Numbered from the stretch's first letter, positions 25,999-35,355 are shown. The stretch: DNA of 64,000 nt from Pseudomonas schmalbachii (GCF_017589465.1 NZ_JAELYA010000001.1:1054001-1118000); one strand, 5' to 3'. A program made the numbers and translations. Notes: generated from the letters alone by a model not told the origin.

Positions 25999-27306
25999 TC
26001 AGGCCGGGCGACTCTCCTCTTCCGCCTCCGGCACCGGCGCCTCGCCGCTTTTCATCTGCTCCGCCACCGCCTGGTTACCGACCCGCGGATCGAGCGCGGC
26101 CACCAGTGGCGAGCTGGCGCCGCTGTCGGGAGTGGGCACGTGGTGCAGCGGCGCTTCGTCGACCCGGTGCAGGCCGGTGACCTTTTCCGGGCGCACGCGC
26201 CAGATCACCAGCAGCGCACAGGCGCCGGCAAAGGCGTAGAGCATGTTCGGCCCGAACGCCTTCATCAGCGCGCTCGCCGCCAGCGGCCCGATGCACGCGC
26301 CGACGCCGAAGGTGACCAGCAGCATGGCGGTCAGCGAGACGCGGCGGTCGGCCTCGATATGGTCGTTGGAGAACGCCACCGCCAGCGGATAGAGGCTGAA
26401 TTGCAGCAGGCAGACGGCGAAGCCCATCGGCAGCATCGCCTCCAGCGGCAGCGACGGCAGCACCGCCAGCGGCAGGCTGGCGAGCAGCAGCAGGATGCCC
26501 GCCGTGCGGATCAGCACCGCGCGGTCGTAGCGGTCCGACAGCCAGCCCAGCGGCCACTGCACCAGCAGGCCGGCGAAGATGCAGACGCCCATGAACATCC
26601 CCACCTGCTCGGTGCTCAGCCCCTGGCTCGTCGCATACAGCGGCGCCAGGCCGTAGAACGAGCCGATCACCAGCCCGGACACCAGCACGGTGGTCAGCGA
26701 CTGCGGCACCCGCTCCAGGAAGAAGCGCGGCTCCAGCGGCGCCGGATGCAGCGGCGCGGGGTGGACCTTGTGGGTGATCGCCACCGGCACCAGGCAGAGG
26801 GCGAAGCACATGGCGATCATCATCGCCATTTCCTGCCCCAGCCCCGGATGCACCACCAGCACCAGTTGGCCGAGCACCAGGCCGAGGTAGGACGCCACCA
26901 TGTAGCCGGCGAACACCGCGCCGCGCTTGCTGGCGTCCGCCTGTTCGTTGAGCCAGCTCTCGATGACCATGTACTGGCACATCATTCCCAGGCCGATCAG
27001 TATGCGCAGCAGCAGCCACACCGGCAGCCAGGGAATCAGGCCGATGCCCAGCACCGCCGCGGTAACCATGCCGCCACAGGCGACATAGGCGCGGATGTGC
27101 CCGATCCGGGCGATCAGCCGGTGACCGATCTTGCCGCCGAGCACCAGGCCGCTGTAGTAGGCCGCCATCATGCCGCCGATCCACAGGCCGTCGACCTTGC
27201 GTTCGGCGAGGAGCAGAGCCAGGTAGGTACTGAGCAGGCCGGAGCCGGTCAGCATCATCAGGGAAGCGAAGTAGAGAGCACGGAAGGAGGTGAATATCCG
27301 CTTCAT
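25999..27306 (-). CDS. MFS transporter, YcaD-like
   Basis: Inner-membrane carrier of 435 residues from the ATG at 27306 (MKRIFTSFRALYFASLMML), with a perfect AGGAGG upstream. It has twelve hydrophobic helices, GGKIGHRLIARIGHIRAYV between helices 2 and 3, and IESWLNEQADASKRG, typical of the YcaD branch. A Pro/Glu/Ser-rich tail of about 60 residues follows the last helix. Substrate unknown. Confidence 0.88.
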   Translation of the reverse strand: MKRIFTSFRALYFASLMMLTGSGLLSTYLALLLAERKVDGLWIGGMMAAYYSGLVLGGKIGHRLIARIGHIRAYVACGGMVTAAVLGIGLIPWLPVWLLLRILIGLGMMCQYMVIESWLNEQADASKRGAVFAGYMVASYLGLVLGQLVLVVHPGLGQEMAMMIAMCFALCLVPVAITHKVHPAPLHPAPLEPRFFLERVPQSLTTVLVSGLVIGSFYGLAPLYATSQGLSTEQVGMFMGVCIFAGLLVQWPLGWLSDRYDRAVLIRTAGILLLLASLPLAVLPSLPLEAMLPMGFAVCLLQFSLYPLAVAFSNDHIEADRRVSLTAMLLVTFGVGACIGPLAASALMKAFGPNMLYAFAGACALLVIWRVRPEKVTGLHRVDEAPLHHVPTPDSGASSPLVAALDPRVGNQAVAEQMKSGEAPVPEAEEESRPA

Positions 27307-27485
27307 CGGACCTCCTTGGTCCAAACGGGTGGAACGGCGAAACGGCAGCCGTTACCACGGCACCTGTTGAATCAACATAGAGGGAGAGTGACGGCCCGTC
27401 GAGGCCAATGCCGGGCCGGGAGCATAGCGGGTCGCGCCGGGGCAAGAGCGTCGCCGTGCCCGCAGGCACGACGACGCAGGGAGGA

Positions 27486-28826
27486 TCAGGCCTGTGCGGC
27501 GAGAACCCGGCGCTCCCACGGCGTGATCTCGTCGAAGAAGCTGGCCAGCTCCATGTCCTTGGTCGCGGCGTAGCCGTCGACGAACTCCTTGCCGAAGATG
27601 TCCCGCGCCAGCTCGCTGCGCTTCAGGCGCTGCAGGGCGTCGTACATGCTGCACGGCAGCAGCAGTTCGTCCGGCACCTCGATCTCGCCCTGGATCGCCT
27701 CGCCCGGCTCCAGCTCCTGCTCCAGGCCATGCAGGCCGGCAGCCAGGCTGGCGGCGATGGCCAGGTACGGGTTGGCGTCCGCGCCCGGCAGGCGGTTCTC
27801 CACGCGGCGCGCGGCCGGTCCGCTGGCCGGGATGCGCAGGCCGGCGGCACGGTTGTCGTACGACCAGCAGGCGTTGTTCGGCGAAGCGAAGGGATTGCAC
27901 AGGCGCTGGAAGGAGTTCACGTTCGGCGCGAACAGTAGGGTGAAGTCCGCCAGGCAGGCCTGCAGGCCGCCGATGAAGTGGCGGAAGGCCGGAGTGGCTT
28001 CACCGTTGGCGTCGCTGAAGATGTTGTTGCCGGCAGCATCGACGATGCTCTGGTGGATGTGCATCGAGCTGCCCGGCGTCTTCGCCAGCGGCTTGGCCAT
28101 GCACACCACCACCAGGCCGTGCTTGAGCGCCACTTCCTTGAGCAGGTGCTTGAACAGGAAGGTCTGGTCGGCCAGCAGCACCGGGTCGCCATGCAGGAAG
28201 TTGATCTCGAACTGGCTGGTGCCCATCTCGTGCATGAAGGTGTCGCGCTCCAGGCCGACGGCATCCATGCAGCGGTAGACGTCTTCCCAGAACGGCCGCA
28301 GGCCGTTGTTGGACGACACGCTGAACGCCGAATGCCCCAGCTCGCGGCGGCCATCCAGGCCCAGCGGCGCCTGGAACTCCTCGGTCGGATCGGTGTTGGG
28401 CGCGAAGACGAAGAACTCCAGCTCGGTCGCCACCACCGGCTGCCAGCCGTGGGCGGCATAGCGGGCGACGATCTGCTTGAGCAGGCCGCGCGTGGAGAGT
28501 CCGGACGGCGAACCATCCAGCTCCTGCGCATCGCAGATGGCGAAGGCGCGCGGGGTGTTGCTCCAGGGCAGGACGTGGATCTGCGACGGATCGGCGACCA
28601 GGGCCAGGTCGCCGTCATCGCTTCCGTAGAAGCGCGAAGGCGGGTAGCCGCCCATGATGCACTGCAACAGCACGCCACGCGCCAGTTGCAGGCGGCGGCC
28701 GGAGAGGAAGCCGTCGCCGGTCATCACTTTGCCTCGCGGCACTCCGTTCAGGTCGGGAGTGACGCATTCGATCTCTTCGACTCCAGCCAGCCGTTCGGCA
28801 ATCTGGCTGCGCCCATCGGTAGTCAT
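27486..28826 (-). CDS. Glutamine synthetase family protein, gamma-glutamylpolyamine synthetase-like (PauA/PuuA)
   Basis: ATP-dependent ligase of 446 residues related to glutamine synthetase III/PuuA; members attach glutamate to polyamines for catabolism. The start ATG at 28826 (MTTDGRSQIAERL) is preferred to one 63 nt upstream. Active-site blocks: TELEFFVF, MGTSQFEINF, GSSMHIHQSI, NSFQRLCNPFASPNNACW and RVENRLPGADANPYLAIA. It has no adenylylation-type C-terminus. The family assignment is firm; the exact amine substrate is inferred. Confidence 0.88.
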   Translation of the reverse strand: MTTDGRSQIAERLAGVEEIECVTPDLNGVPRGKVMTGDGFLSGRRLQLARGVLLQCIMGGYPPSRFYGSDDGDLALVADPSQIHVLPWSNTPRAFAICDAQELDGSPSGLSTRGLLKQIVARYAAHGWQPVVATELEFFVFAPNTDPTEEFQAPLGLDGRRELGHSAFSVSSNNGLRPFWEDVYRCMDAVGLERDTFMHEMGTSQFEINFLHGDPVLLADQTFLFKHLLKEVALKHGLVVVCMAKPLAKTPGSSMHIHQSIVDAAGNNIFSDANGEATPAFRHFIGGLQACLADFTLLFAPNVNSFQRLCNPFASPNNACWSYDNRAAGLRIPASGPAARRVENRLPGADANPYLAIAASLAAGLHGLEQELEPGEAIQGEIEVPDELLLPCSMYDALQRLKRSELARDIFGKEFVDGYAATKDMELASFFDEITPWERRVLAAQA

Positions 28827-28963
28827 GACTCTTATCCTTGTTAGATACGGCGCCGCGCAAGGTGGCGGCGCGTACAAAATACGCATCAAGTGTTCAGAAT
28901 TTCAAGCAGCATTCCGGGGCAATCCACGAGAAATCGGCGTAGGAAGGTGACAGACCGTTCGCC

Positions 28964-29887
28964 TCAATACACCTCGGGCACCAGCATCTCCGGCGGTATC
29001 TGGTTGCGCGTGTAGTCCTTGCTGCGCTGGCGCTGGGGCAAGGAAACCGACGGGTGCTCCACCTCCGCGTACGGCACCTGGCTGAGCAGATGCCGGATGC
29101 AGTTGAGCCGCGCGCGCTTCTTGTCGTCGGCACGCACGATCCACCAGGGCGCTTCGGGGATGTGGGTGCGCGCGAGCATGACTTCCTTGGCCTTGGTGTA
29201 GGCCTCCCATCGCCGCCGCGACTCCAGGTCCATCGGGCTGAGCTTCCACTGCTTGAGCGGATCGTGGATGCGGCTGAGGAATCGCAGGTGCTGCTCCTCG
29301 TCGGAGATGGAGAACCAGTACTTGATCAACTGGATGCCGGAGCGCACCAGCATCCGCTCGAACTCCGGCACGCTGCGGAAGAATTCCTCGTACTGCTCGT
29401 CGCTGCAGAAACCCATGACCCGCTCGACGCCGGCGCGGTTGTACCAGCTGCGGTCGAACAGGACGATCTCGCCGCCGGCCGGCAGGTGCGAGACATAGCG
29501 CTGGAAATACCACTGGGTACTCTCGCGATCGTTCGGCGCCGGCAGCGCCGCGACCCGGCAGACGCGCGGATTGAGACGCTGGGTGATGCGCTTGATGACC
29601 CCGCCCTTGCCCGCCGCATCGCGCCCTTCGAAGAGAATCACCAGCTTGTGGCCGGACTTCACCACCCAGTCCTGCAGCTTCACCAGTTCGCCCTGCAGGT
29701 AGAACAGATCGCTGAAGTAGCGCCGCCGCTCCAGCTTGCCTTCGTCGACTTCGGCGGAGTTGTCGAACAGTTCTTCGAGGTTGCGCACGTCTTCCAGCAA
29801 CTCAAGCTCCAGCTCCTCGTCGCTCTGGTCGAGCAGTTCGTTGTGTATGCGCCTGATGAGGCTTTCGTTGGTGGGAGGCATGGCCAT
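28964..29887 (-). CDS. ppk2: Polyphosphate kinase 2
   Basis: PPK2 transfers phosphate between polyphosphate and nucleotides. It has 307 residues from the ATG at 29887 (MAMPPTNESLIRR); the second ATG at 29881 is also possible. Seen: Walker A GRDAAGKGGVIKR, Walker B IVLFDRSWYNRAGVER, and the lid region MDLESRRRWEAYTKAKE, the PPK2 set. The acidic N-terminal helix region (LLDQSDEELELELLEDV) is typical of the longer single-domain members. The family is firm, but GDP versus ADP preference cannot be read. Confidence 0.94.
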   Translation of the reverse strand: MAMPPTNESLIRRIHNELLDQSDEELELELLEDVRNLEELFDNSAEVDEGKLERRRYFSDLFYLQGELVKLQDWVVKSGHKLVILFEGRDAAGKGGVIKRITQRLNPRVCRVAALPAPNDRESTQWYFQRYVSHLPAGGEIVLFDRSWYNRAGVERVMGFCSDEQYEEFFRSVPEFERMLVRSGIQLIKYWFSISDEEQHLRFLSRIHDPLKQWKLSPMDLESRRRWEAYTKAKEVMLARTHIPEAPWWIVRADDKKRARLNCIRHLLSQVPYAEVEHPSVSLPQRQRSKDYTRNQIPPEMLVPEVY

Positions 29888-29982
29888 GGCTCGTTGATCG
29901 GCGATCAACTGAAGTCTAGGCGCTGCGGGGGATCGCGCGGGGCGTGGCGAAACCGGGCGCCGGACGGCCAGGACGAGGGAGC

Positions 29983-30098
29983 CGTAGGAGCAACTGTCTT
30001 GCATCCTGCGTGGCCAGAGCTCGCGTAGGTTGGTGCTGAACGCAGTGAAGCCCAACGATGGCGATGTTGGGCTTCGCGTTGCTCAGCGCCAACCTACG
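29983..30098 (+). repeat. Composite repeat: GTAGGAGCAACTGTCTTGC half-element plus 75-bp unit, copy B
   Basis: CGTAGGAGCAACTGTCTTGC at 29983-30002, then ATCCTGCGTGGCCAGAGCTC, then the 75-bp GTAGGTTGG palindrome at 30024-30098, which by eye has no difference from the copy at 15131-15205. The same composite order is seen on the opposite strand at 56489-56617. Confidence 0.87.
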
Positions 30099-30132
30099 GT
30101 CGTACCCCGCCGATCGGTCGAATCGGAACGCC

Positions 30133-31155
30133 TTACTGCTTCGCCACCGCCTCCGACTTGCCGTCATAGCGCTTGCGCCATTCGGCGAGGATGCTGTCGC
30201 GGTTCTTCGAGGCCCAGGCGAAGTCGTTCCTGATCAGGCGCTGCTCGTAGTCGGCCGGCAGTTCGGTCTGCGGCTTGGCGATGCCCGGCTGGGCCAGCAC
30301 GGCGAAGTTCTCCTTGTACAGATCCATGGCCGCCGGGCTGGCGGAGAAGTCGGCGAGCTTCTTCGCCGCGTCCAGGTTCGGCGTGCCCTTGATGATGCCG
30401 GTGGCTTCGATTTCCCAGCCCAGGCCCTCCTTGGGCAGGACGATCTCCAGCGGCGCGCCCTGGCGCTTCAGTTGCACGGCCGGGTATTCGAAGGAGATGC
30501 CGATCGGGAACTCGCCGGCAGCGGCCAGCTTGCACGGCTTGGAGCCGGAGTGGACGTACTGGCCAATGTTCTCGTGCAGCGCGTCCATGTAGGCCCAGCC
30601 CTGCTTCTCGCCGAAGGTCTGCAGCCAGGCGCTGACGTCGAGGAAACCGGTGCCGGAGGACGCCGGGTTGGGCATGACGATCTTGCCCTTGTATTCCGGC
30701 TTGGTCAGGTCCTGCCAGCTGATCGGCTTCTCCAGCCCCTGCTTCTCGGCTTCGATGCTGTTGAAGCAGATGGTCGCGGCCCACACGTCCATGCCCACCC
30801 AGGCCGGCGGGTTGGCCTGGTCGCGGTAGTTCTTGCCGATGGCGTCCAGGTGCTTCGGCGCGTACTGCTCCAGCATGCCCTGCTGGTCGAGGATCGCCAG
30901 GCTGGAGGCAGCCAGGCCCCAGACCACGTCGGCCTGCGGACGATCCTTCTCGGCCAGCAGCTTGGCGGTGACGATGCCGGTGGAGTCGCGCACCCACTTG
31001 ATCCTGATGTCCGGGTTCTCGGCTTCGAAGGCCTTCTTGTAGGGGCTGAGCTGTTCCGCTTCGAGGGCGGTGTAGACGGTCAGCTCGGTAGCAGCGCTGG
31101 CGTGCAGGCTGAAACCGGCGGTAACGGCGGCGGCAAGAGCAAGGCGTTTGAACAT
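30133..31155 (-). CDS. aepX: 2-aminoethylphosphonate ABC transporter substrate-binding protein
   Basis: Periplasmic binding protein of 340 residues with a signal peptide (MFKRLALAAAVTAGFSLHASA). The body (ELTVYTALEAEQLSPYKKAF, STGIVTAKLLAEKDRPQADV, ANPPAWVGMDVWAATICFN, NPASSGTGFLDVSAWLQTFG) matches the iron(III)/phosphonate-type binding-protein family annotated for 2-aminoethylphosphonate (PhnS2/AepX). Last gene of LysR-ATPase-permease-SBP, 30 nt after the permease. Substrate assignment rests on family and on the LysR partner. Confidence 0.85.
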   Translation of the reverse strand: MFKRLALAAAVTAGFSLHASAATELTVYTALEAEQLSPYKKAFEAENPDIRIKWVRDSTGIVTAKLLAEKDRPQADVVWGLAASSLAILDQQGMLEQYAPKHLDAIGKNYRDQANPPAWVGMDVWAATICFNSIEAEKQGLEKPISWQDLTKPEYKGKIVMPNPASSGTGFLDVSAWLQTFGEKQGWAYMDALHENIGQYVHSGSKPCKLAAAGEFPIGISFEYPAVQLKRQGAPLEIVLPKEGLGWEIEATGIIKGTPNLDAAKKLADFSASPAAMDLYKENFAVLAQPGIAKPQTELPADYEQRLIRNDFAWASKNRDSILAEWRKRYDGKSEAVAKQ

Positions 31156-31185
31156 TCGGGTAGCTCCAGATCGGGTTTATGTAAT

Positions 31186-32907
31186 TCAGGCGCTGGCCGG
31201 ATCGGCCTGGCGCCATGCCTGGGAACGGCGCAGCAGCCCGCGCGAGGCGGCCGACAGCGCCAGGGATACGGCGGCGGAAGTGAGCAGGATCAGAGTCGAC
31301 ATGGCGGCGGCACCGCCGACGTTGCCGGCGTCGTCCATGTTCAGCACGGCGACGGCGGCGAGGATGCTGTCCGGGCTGTAGAGGAAGATCGCCGCCGACA
31401 CGGTGGTCATCGCCGAGACGAACAGGTAGCGGACGACGTCCAGCAGCGCCGGCAGGCAGATCGGCACGGTCACCCGCAGGTAGTGGCGCCACAACGGCAT
31501 CTTCAGCGACAGCGCGGCGGCCTCGAACTCGCCGTCGAGCTGGCGCAGCGCGGCGGTGGCGGTCATCTGCGCGGTGGTGAGGAAGTGCGCGATGCTGCAG
31601 ATCACCAGCAGGGTCATGCTGCCGTAGAGGGCGTGCAGCGGGTTGTCCGGCAGGTTGAAGAAGAATACGTAGCCGAGCCCGAGCACCAGGCCGGGCACCG
31701 CCATCGGCACGAAGCCGAGCATGCGCAGCAACTGGTTCAGCCACACCTGCTCGCGGGTCTTCTCGATCAGGTAGGCGCCGGTGAAGATCAGCAGGCTGCC
31801 GAACAGCGCGGTGCAGGTCGCCAGGGTCAGGCTGTTGCGGTAGGCCAGCCAGCCGCCGCCAGCAGTCTCCTCGAAGGCGTAGTGACGCAGCGACAGCGAC
31901 AGGTTGTACGGCCAGAACTTCACCAGCGACGAGTACACCGCCATGCCCAGCACCAGCAGGAGCACGGCGCTGATGGCAATCACCACGGCGAGGAAGATGG
32001 CATCCCGGCGCTGCGACGGCTTCGGATGGTAGACCTGCGCGCGGCCGCTCATGGCGTCGCGCTGGCGGCGGCGCAGCCAGGCGTCGACGGCGAAGCTGAG
32101 CAGCGCCGGCAGCAGGAGGATCATGCCGATCTGCGCCCCACGGCCGAACTGCTGCTGGCCGACCACCGCCTTGTAGGCTTCCAGCGCCAGCACCTGGTAG
32201 TCGCCGCCGACCACCACGGGTACGCCGAAGTCGGTGATGGTCAGGGTGAACACCAGGCAGAAGGCGGCGAACACGCCGTGCCGCGAGCCCGGCCAGGTGA
32301 TGCTGCGGAACGCTTTCCACGGGCTGGCGCCCATGCTGGACGCGGCATCGAACAACCGCGCATCGGCCAGCGACAGCGCCGACAGCAGGATCATCAGCGC
32401 ATGCGGGAAGGTGTAGATGGCCTCGCCGAGGACGATGCCCCAGAAGCCATAGATGTTGTCCGACAGCAGCCCGCGCAGCAGGCCCTGGTTGCCGAACAGG
32501 TAGATCAGCGCGATGCCCGGCAGCATCGACGGCGCCAGCAGCGGCAGCAGCGAAATCCCCCGCCACAGGCCCTTGGCCGGGATCAGCGTGCGTTGCAGCG
32601 CGTAGGCGAACAGATAGGCCAGCGGCACGACGATGACGGCGACGCTGAAGGACACCTTCAGGCTGTTGCCCAGCAGCCAGTGGAAATTGGCGCTTCTCAG
32701 CAACTCGCCGGCCGCGGCCACGCCGCCGCCCTGCCCCGCTTCACCGCTGAAGCCGCGCCAGAAGATCGCCAGCAACGGCAGCAGCACGGCGCCGCAGAGG
32801 AAGATCAGCAGCAGCCATTTGCCGCCCGTGACGAACAGGCGGTCGCCGATTGCGCTACGTGGTTTGCCTGCCTCCAGGGCGCGGCCGGGGTTCACTGCGG
32901 CGTCCAT
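31186..32907 (-). CDS. aepW: 2-aminoethylphosphonate ABC transporter permease
   Basis: Fused double permease of 573 residues with about twelve membrane helices in two repeats. Each half has an EAA-type loop for the ATPase: FDAASSMGASPWKAFRSITW in the first half and FEAAALSLKMPLWRHYLRVT in the second. This layout is typical of iron/phosphonate-type permeases. It starts one nt from the end of the ATPase gene, a tight operon arrangement. Confidence 0.87.
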   Translation of the reverse strand: MDAAVNPGRALEAGKPRSAIGDRLFVTGGKWLLLIFLCGAVLLPLLAIFWRGFSGEAGQGGGVAAAGELLRSANFHWLLGNSLKVSFSVAVIVVPLAYLFAYALQRTLIPAKGLWRGISLLPLLAPSMLPGIALIYLFGNQGLLRGLLSDNIYGFWGIVLGEAIYTFPHALMILLSALSLADARLFDAASSMGASPWKAFRSITWPGSRHGVFAAFCLVFTLTITDFGVPVVVGGDYQVLALEAYKAVVGQQQFGRGAQIGMILLLPALLSFAVDAWLRRRQRDAMSGRAQVYHPKPSQRRDAIFLAVVIAISAVLLLVLGMAVYSSLVKFWPYNLSLSLRHYAFEETAGGGWLAYRNSLTLATCTALFGSLLIFTGAYLIEKTREQVWLNQLLRMLGFVPMAVPGLVLGLGYVFFFNLPDNPLHALYGSMTLLVICSIAHFLTTAQMTATAALRQLDGEFEAAALSLKMPLWRHYLRVTVPICLPALLDVVRYLFVSAMTTVSAAIFLYSPDSILAAVAVLNMDDAGNVGGAAAMSTLILLTSAAVSLALSAASRGLLRRSQAWRQADPASA

Positions 32908-32908
32908 C

Positions 32909-33964
32909 TCAGGCGAACACCTGCAGGCTGCGCGGCGGCAAGGCCACCCAGATATCCGGCGTGGCCAGGTGCGGCATGTCCGCGGGCGCCAGTTCGGCGA
33001 GCAGCGGATGGCCCGGCAGCTCGGCCAGTTCGAAGCTCATCCGGCAGCGGTTGCCGAGGAAGGTGATCTCGCGCACTTGGGCGCGGAACAGGTTGTCCTG
33101 GTGTACCGCCGGATTCACGCCGATGGCCTCGGGGCGACAGAACAGCCGGCCCGACTGCGATGCGGCGGCATTCGACAGTCGCACGTTCAGCCCACCGACC
33201 CGCGCGTGGCCGTCGTCACCGCGCTCGAACGGCAGCCAGTTGCCCTGGCCGACGAACTCGGCAACGAAGGGAGTGGCCGGCCGGCTGTAGATTTCCTGGG
33301 CGGTGCCGTACTGCTCGATGCGACCATGGTTCATCACCGCGATGCGGTCGGCCATCAGCATGGCCTCGTCCTGGTTGTGGGTGACCATCACGGTGGTGAT
33401 ACCGAGGCTCTTCTGCAGCTGGCGCAGCTCGCCGCACAGGTGCTCGCGCACCCGCGCATCGAGGGCGGACATCGGCTCGTCGAGCAGCAGCAGCGAAGGC
33501 GACGGCGCCAGCGCACGGGCCATGGCCACACGCTGTTGCTGGCCGCCGGAAAGCTGGCCGGGGTACTTCTTCTCGCTGCCGGACAGGCCGACCATTTCGA
33601 GCATTTCCGCCACCCGCCGGCGTGCCTCGTCGCGGCTGGCGCCGGCCAGGCCGTAGGCGATGTTCTGCTCAACGCTGAGGTTGGGGAACAGCGCGTAGGA
33701 CTGGAACAGGATGCCGTAGTCGCGCGCCTGCGGCGGCAGGCTGGAAACGTCGCGACTGCCGATGTAGATGCTGCCCGCGTCCTGCCGCTCCAGGCCGGCG
33801 ATGCAGCGCAGCAGCGTGGTCTTGCCACAGCCGGACGGGCCGAGCAGGCAGACCAGCTCGCCTCCCTTCACATCCAGGGAAACCCCGTCGAGGGCGGTGA
33901 AATGGCCGAAGCCCTTGCGGATATCCCGCACCTGCAGCGGCGCGGCGGAAACGGAACGATTCAT
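32909..33964 (-). CDS. aepV: 2-aminoethylphosphonate ABC transporter ATP-binding protein
   Basis: ABC ATPase of 351 residues from the ATG at 33964 (MNRSVSAAPLQV), with GAGG upstream. Walker A GPSGCGKTT, Q-loop FQSYALFPNLSV, signature LSGGQQQRV, Walker B LLLLDEPMSALD and H-loop VTHNQ are all present. A C-terminal TOBE-like regulatory domain starts near residue 270. First structural gene of the transporter, downstream of a dedicated LysR gene. Confidence 0.9.
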   Translation of the reverse strand: MNRSVSAAPLQVRDIRKGFGHFTALDGVSLDVKGGELVCLLGPSGCGKTTLLRCIAGLERQDAGSIYIGSRDVSSLPPQARDYGILFQSYALFPNLSVEQNIAYGLAGASRDEARRRVAEMLEMVGLSGSEKKYPGQLSGGQQQRVAMARALAPSPSLLLLDEPMSALDARVREHLCGELRQLQKSLGITTVMVTHNQDEAMLMADRIAVMNHGRIEQYGTAQEIYSRPATPFVAEFVGQGNWLPFERGDDGHARVGGLNVRLSNAAASQSGRLFCRPEAIGVNPAVHQDNLFRAQVREITFLGNRCRMSFELAELPGHPLLAELAPADMPHLATPDIWVALPPRSLQVFA

Positions 33965-33988
33965 GACGGAACCTCGTGAGCGGATGTG

Positions 33989-34009
33989 CATGCCGCGCGG
34001 AGCGGCATG
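33989..34009. promoter_or_regulatory. Palindrome in the leader of the phosphonate transporter operon
   Basis: CATGCCGC-GCGGA-GCGGCATG has perfect 8-nt arms and ends about 25 nt before the ATPase start. It could be a LysR or other operator, or an mRNA hairpin; the sequence alone does not decide. Confidence 0.5.
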
Positions 34010-34122
34010 ACTCGACGAGGGTCATGCTAGGGATCGAATGCGAAGGCTATGTTGCGGAGGGGAAAATTGTGCCGATGGATGTATAGGCAGATTTGGGAAT
34101 GCAGGCCACGGGATTCTGGCTG

Positions 34123-34174
34123 TAGGGCGGGTGCAACCCGCCATTAGAGACTCCGGCGGGTTTCACCCACCCTA
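34123..34174. repeat. Palindromic repeat TAGGGCGGGTGCAACCCGCC, copy 3
   Basis: Arms TAGGGCGGGTGCAACCCGCC and GGCGGGTTTCACCCACCCTA. The right end contains the TAG stop codon (34172-34174) of the minus-strand LysR gene. Same family as copies at 7331 and 21421. Confidence 0.85.
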
Positions 34175-35044
34175 CTCCTGCGACCTACCCTGCGCCCCCC
34201 GCGCCAGCGCCAGGAAGGCGCTGGGCAGGCGTGCCTGGCGGCGGTCCTTCAGGCAGTACAGGTATTCATCCATCAGCGGCGCGCCCTGCACTTCCAGCAC
34301 CCGCAATTCAGGATTGTCCGGCACTTCCTGGCGGGCGATGAGGCTGACGCCGAGGTTGCGGATCACCGCCTCACGGATCGACTCGCGACTGCCGATCTCC
34401 AGTGTCGACGCCGGTACCACGCCAGCCTGCTGCAGCATCGCCTCGGTCAGTTGGCGGGTAGTGGAGCCGGCCTCGCGCATCAGCAGGCAATGCTGGCGCA
34501 GATCGCCCAGCGCCACCTGCTGACGAGCAGCCAGCGGATGACTGCGATGCACCGCCAGTACCAGCGGATCGCTGCCCAGGACAACATGCGTCAGGCGATT
34601 GTCATTCACCTGCTGGGATGACGCGGCCAGATCGACGCGGCATTCGTAGAGCGCGTCCAGCACCTGCTGCGAATTGCCGATCTCCACCGACACCTCGATT
34701 TGCGGATGATGTTCGCGGAACTGCTTGATCAAACCGAGCACGTAATAGGGCGAAGTGGCGCCGATGCGCAAGGAGCCCTGCATCTGCCCGCAATTGCGGA
34801 GGAAGAACTCGATATCCGCTTCCTGCTGCAAAAGCGCCTGGGCCATGGGCACCAGCCGCGCACCTTCGTCGGTGAGCGTCAGGCGGCGTCCGCCACGATA
34901 GAAGAGTTCCACCGCATACTGGCTTTCAAGGTTGCGGATCTGCGTGGTCACGGTCGGCTGGCTGAGGCCGAGCTTCTTCGCCGCCTGGGTGATGCTGCCC
35001 AGCCTGGCGACCATGTAGAACGCCTTCAGCTCCGCACTCAGCAT
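34172..35044 (-). CDS. LysR family regulator of 2-aminoethylphosphonate genes
   Basis: LysR regulator of 290 residues from the ATG at 35044 (MLSAELKAFYMVARLGSITQ), with GGAG upstream. HTH: AAKKLGLSQPTVTTQIRNLE. The N-terminal sequence strongly resembles the aminoethylphosphonate-associated LysR subfamily. It lies immediately upstream of the transporter operon on the same strand, separated by a palindromic repeat and the probable operon promoter. Its stop codon lies within the repeat. Confidence 0.88.
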   Translation of the reverse strand: MLSAELKAFYMVARLGSITQAAKKLGLSQPTVTTQIRNLESQYAVELFYRGGRRLTLTDEGARLVPMAQALLQQEADIEFFLRNCGQMQGSLRIGATSPYYVLGLIKQFREHHPQIEVSVEIGNSQQVLDALYECRVDLAASSQQVNDNRLTHVVLGSDPLVLAVHRSHPLAARQQVALGDLRQHCLLMREAGSTTRQLTEAMLQQAGVVPASTLEIGSRESIREAVIRNLGVSLIARQEVPDNPELRVLEVQGAPLMDEYLYCLKDRRQARLPSAFLALARGAQGRSQE

Positions 35045-35128
35045 GAACCTGCTCCGCTCTTCGAATTTTTCATCGGGTTGCCAGCGTAACCGCTGCAAGC
35101 TCACCCGAAAGAAAAAAAGTCGGAAATG

Positions 35129-35160
35129 AAAAAGCCCCCAGGCATTTCTGCCTGAGGGCT
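35129..35160 (-). terminator. Terminator after the tRNA-Val-Asp-Asp cluster
   Basis: On the minus strand AGCCCTCAGGC-AGAAAT-GCCTGGGGGCT followed by TTTTT, just after the last tRNA-Asp. Confidence 0.85.
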
Positions 35161-35166
35161 TCGATA

Positions 35167-35243
35167 TGGCGCAGCGGACGGGACTCGAACCCGCGACCCC
35201 CGGCGTGACAGGCCGGTATTCTAACCGACTGAACTACCGCTGC
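35167..35243 (-). tRNA. tRNA-Asp (GTC)
   Basis: 77 nt with encoded CCA. Acceptor GCAGCGG pairs with CCGCTGC, the anticodon loop reads CTGTCAC (GTC), and the T arm is GCGGGTTCGAGTCCCGT. Second of two identical copies. Confidence 0.97.
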
Positions 35244-35355
35244 GCGTCGGTTTGGACTTGCGTCCGGTAAAGCAACTTGCGTCACCTTCCATCATGCTTC
35301 GGAGCATTTCGCTCGACGAACCGGTTCAGGGCAGAACCATGATGGAGGGGGAAAA

